Below are positions 16,305-16,326 of a DNA stretch of 16,326 nucleotides, one piece after another (position 1 is the stretch's first letter; every line of letters starts with the position of its first letter). The DNA comes from Deltaproteobacteria bacterium (lineage in GTDB: Bacteria; UBA10199; DSSB01), in the NCBI GenBank assembly GCA_021414045.1, contig JAIOPF010000207.1:1-16326 (forward strand), in the 5' to 3' direction. Below the pieces are notes generated by a model. The model ran no database searches. It saw only the letters and a program-made list of their open reading frames with translations, and had not been told where the DNA came from. The position numbers and the translations under genes are program-made.

Positions 16305-16326
16305 TCTGTTTTCGAAACGGAAGAGG

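Overview
The window looks like a chromosomal segment of a GC-rich Gram-negative bacterium. A Slt70-type periplasmic lytic transglycosylase shows an envelope with periplasm. Large eukaryotic-like Ser/Thr kinases (one kinase-PEGA, one kinase-FGE), multi-PAS signalling and an AmmeMemoRadiSam protein point towards the former Deltaproteobacteria (Myxococcota, Bdellovibrionota or related uncultured lineages). That placement is inferred from gene content, not from a marker gene.

Layout. Positions 1-466 (+) carry an AT-richer BrnT/BrnA toxin-antitoxin pair, with the toxin cut by the window edge. Positions 455-2891 (-) are a probable two-gene operon: a CheY-like receiver with an abnormal C-terminus, then a lytic transglycosylase. 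Positions 3054-6052 (+) are a four-PAS sensor histidine kinase overlapping by 4 bp an Rcp1-type single-domain response regulator. Positions 6056-8791 (-) and 9278-13747 (+) are two divergent giant Ser/Thr protein kinases. Both begin with the same unrecognised, hydrophobic, roughly 200-residue N-terminal module. They differ behind the kinase domain: transmembrane segment plus PEGA domain in one, PEGA-like plus FGE/sulfatase-modifying-like domain in the other. Their 486-bp shared upstream region has two inverted copies of a 28-bp element ending in GCCGATAAG, one facing each gene and resembling a sigma-28 (FliA) -10 box. The second kinase ORF runs in frame into what looks like a separate small secreted protein with VDQG repeats, and the FGE domain is cut short at that junction. 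Positions 13764-14853 (-) are a small unknown gene followed by an AmmB/Memo-family gene. Positions 14854-15317 are non-coding and AT-rich at first, then contain a candidate structured small RNA on the + strand ending in a very strong intrinsic terminator. Positions 15316-16326 (-) are an alpha-helical, possibly HEAT-like gene broken by a one-base slip in a T6 run.

The main theme is signalling: phosphorelay components (one HK, two receivers) beside two related Hanks-type kinases that appear to share a promoter or operator element. The most unusual items are the shared N-terminal module with mirrored promoter elements, the kinase/secreted-protein fusion, and the small RNA candidate.
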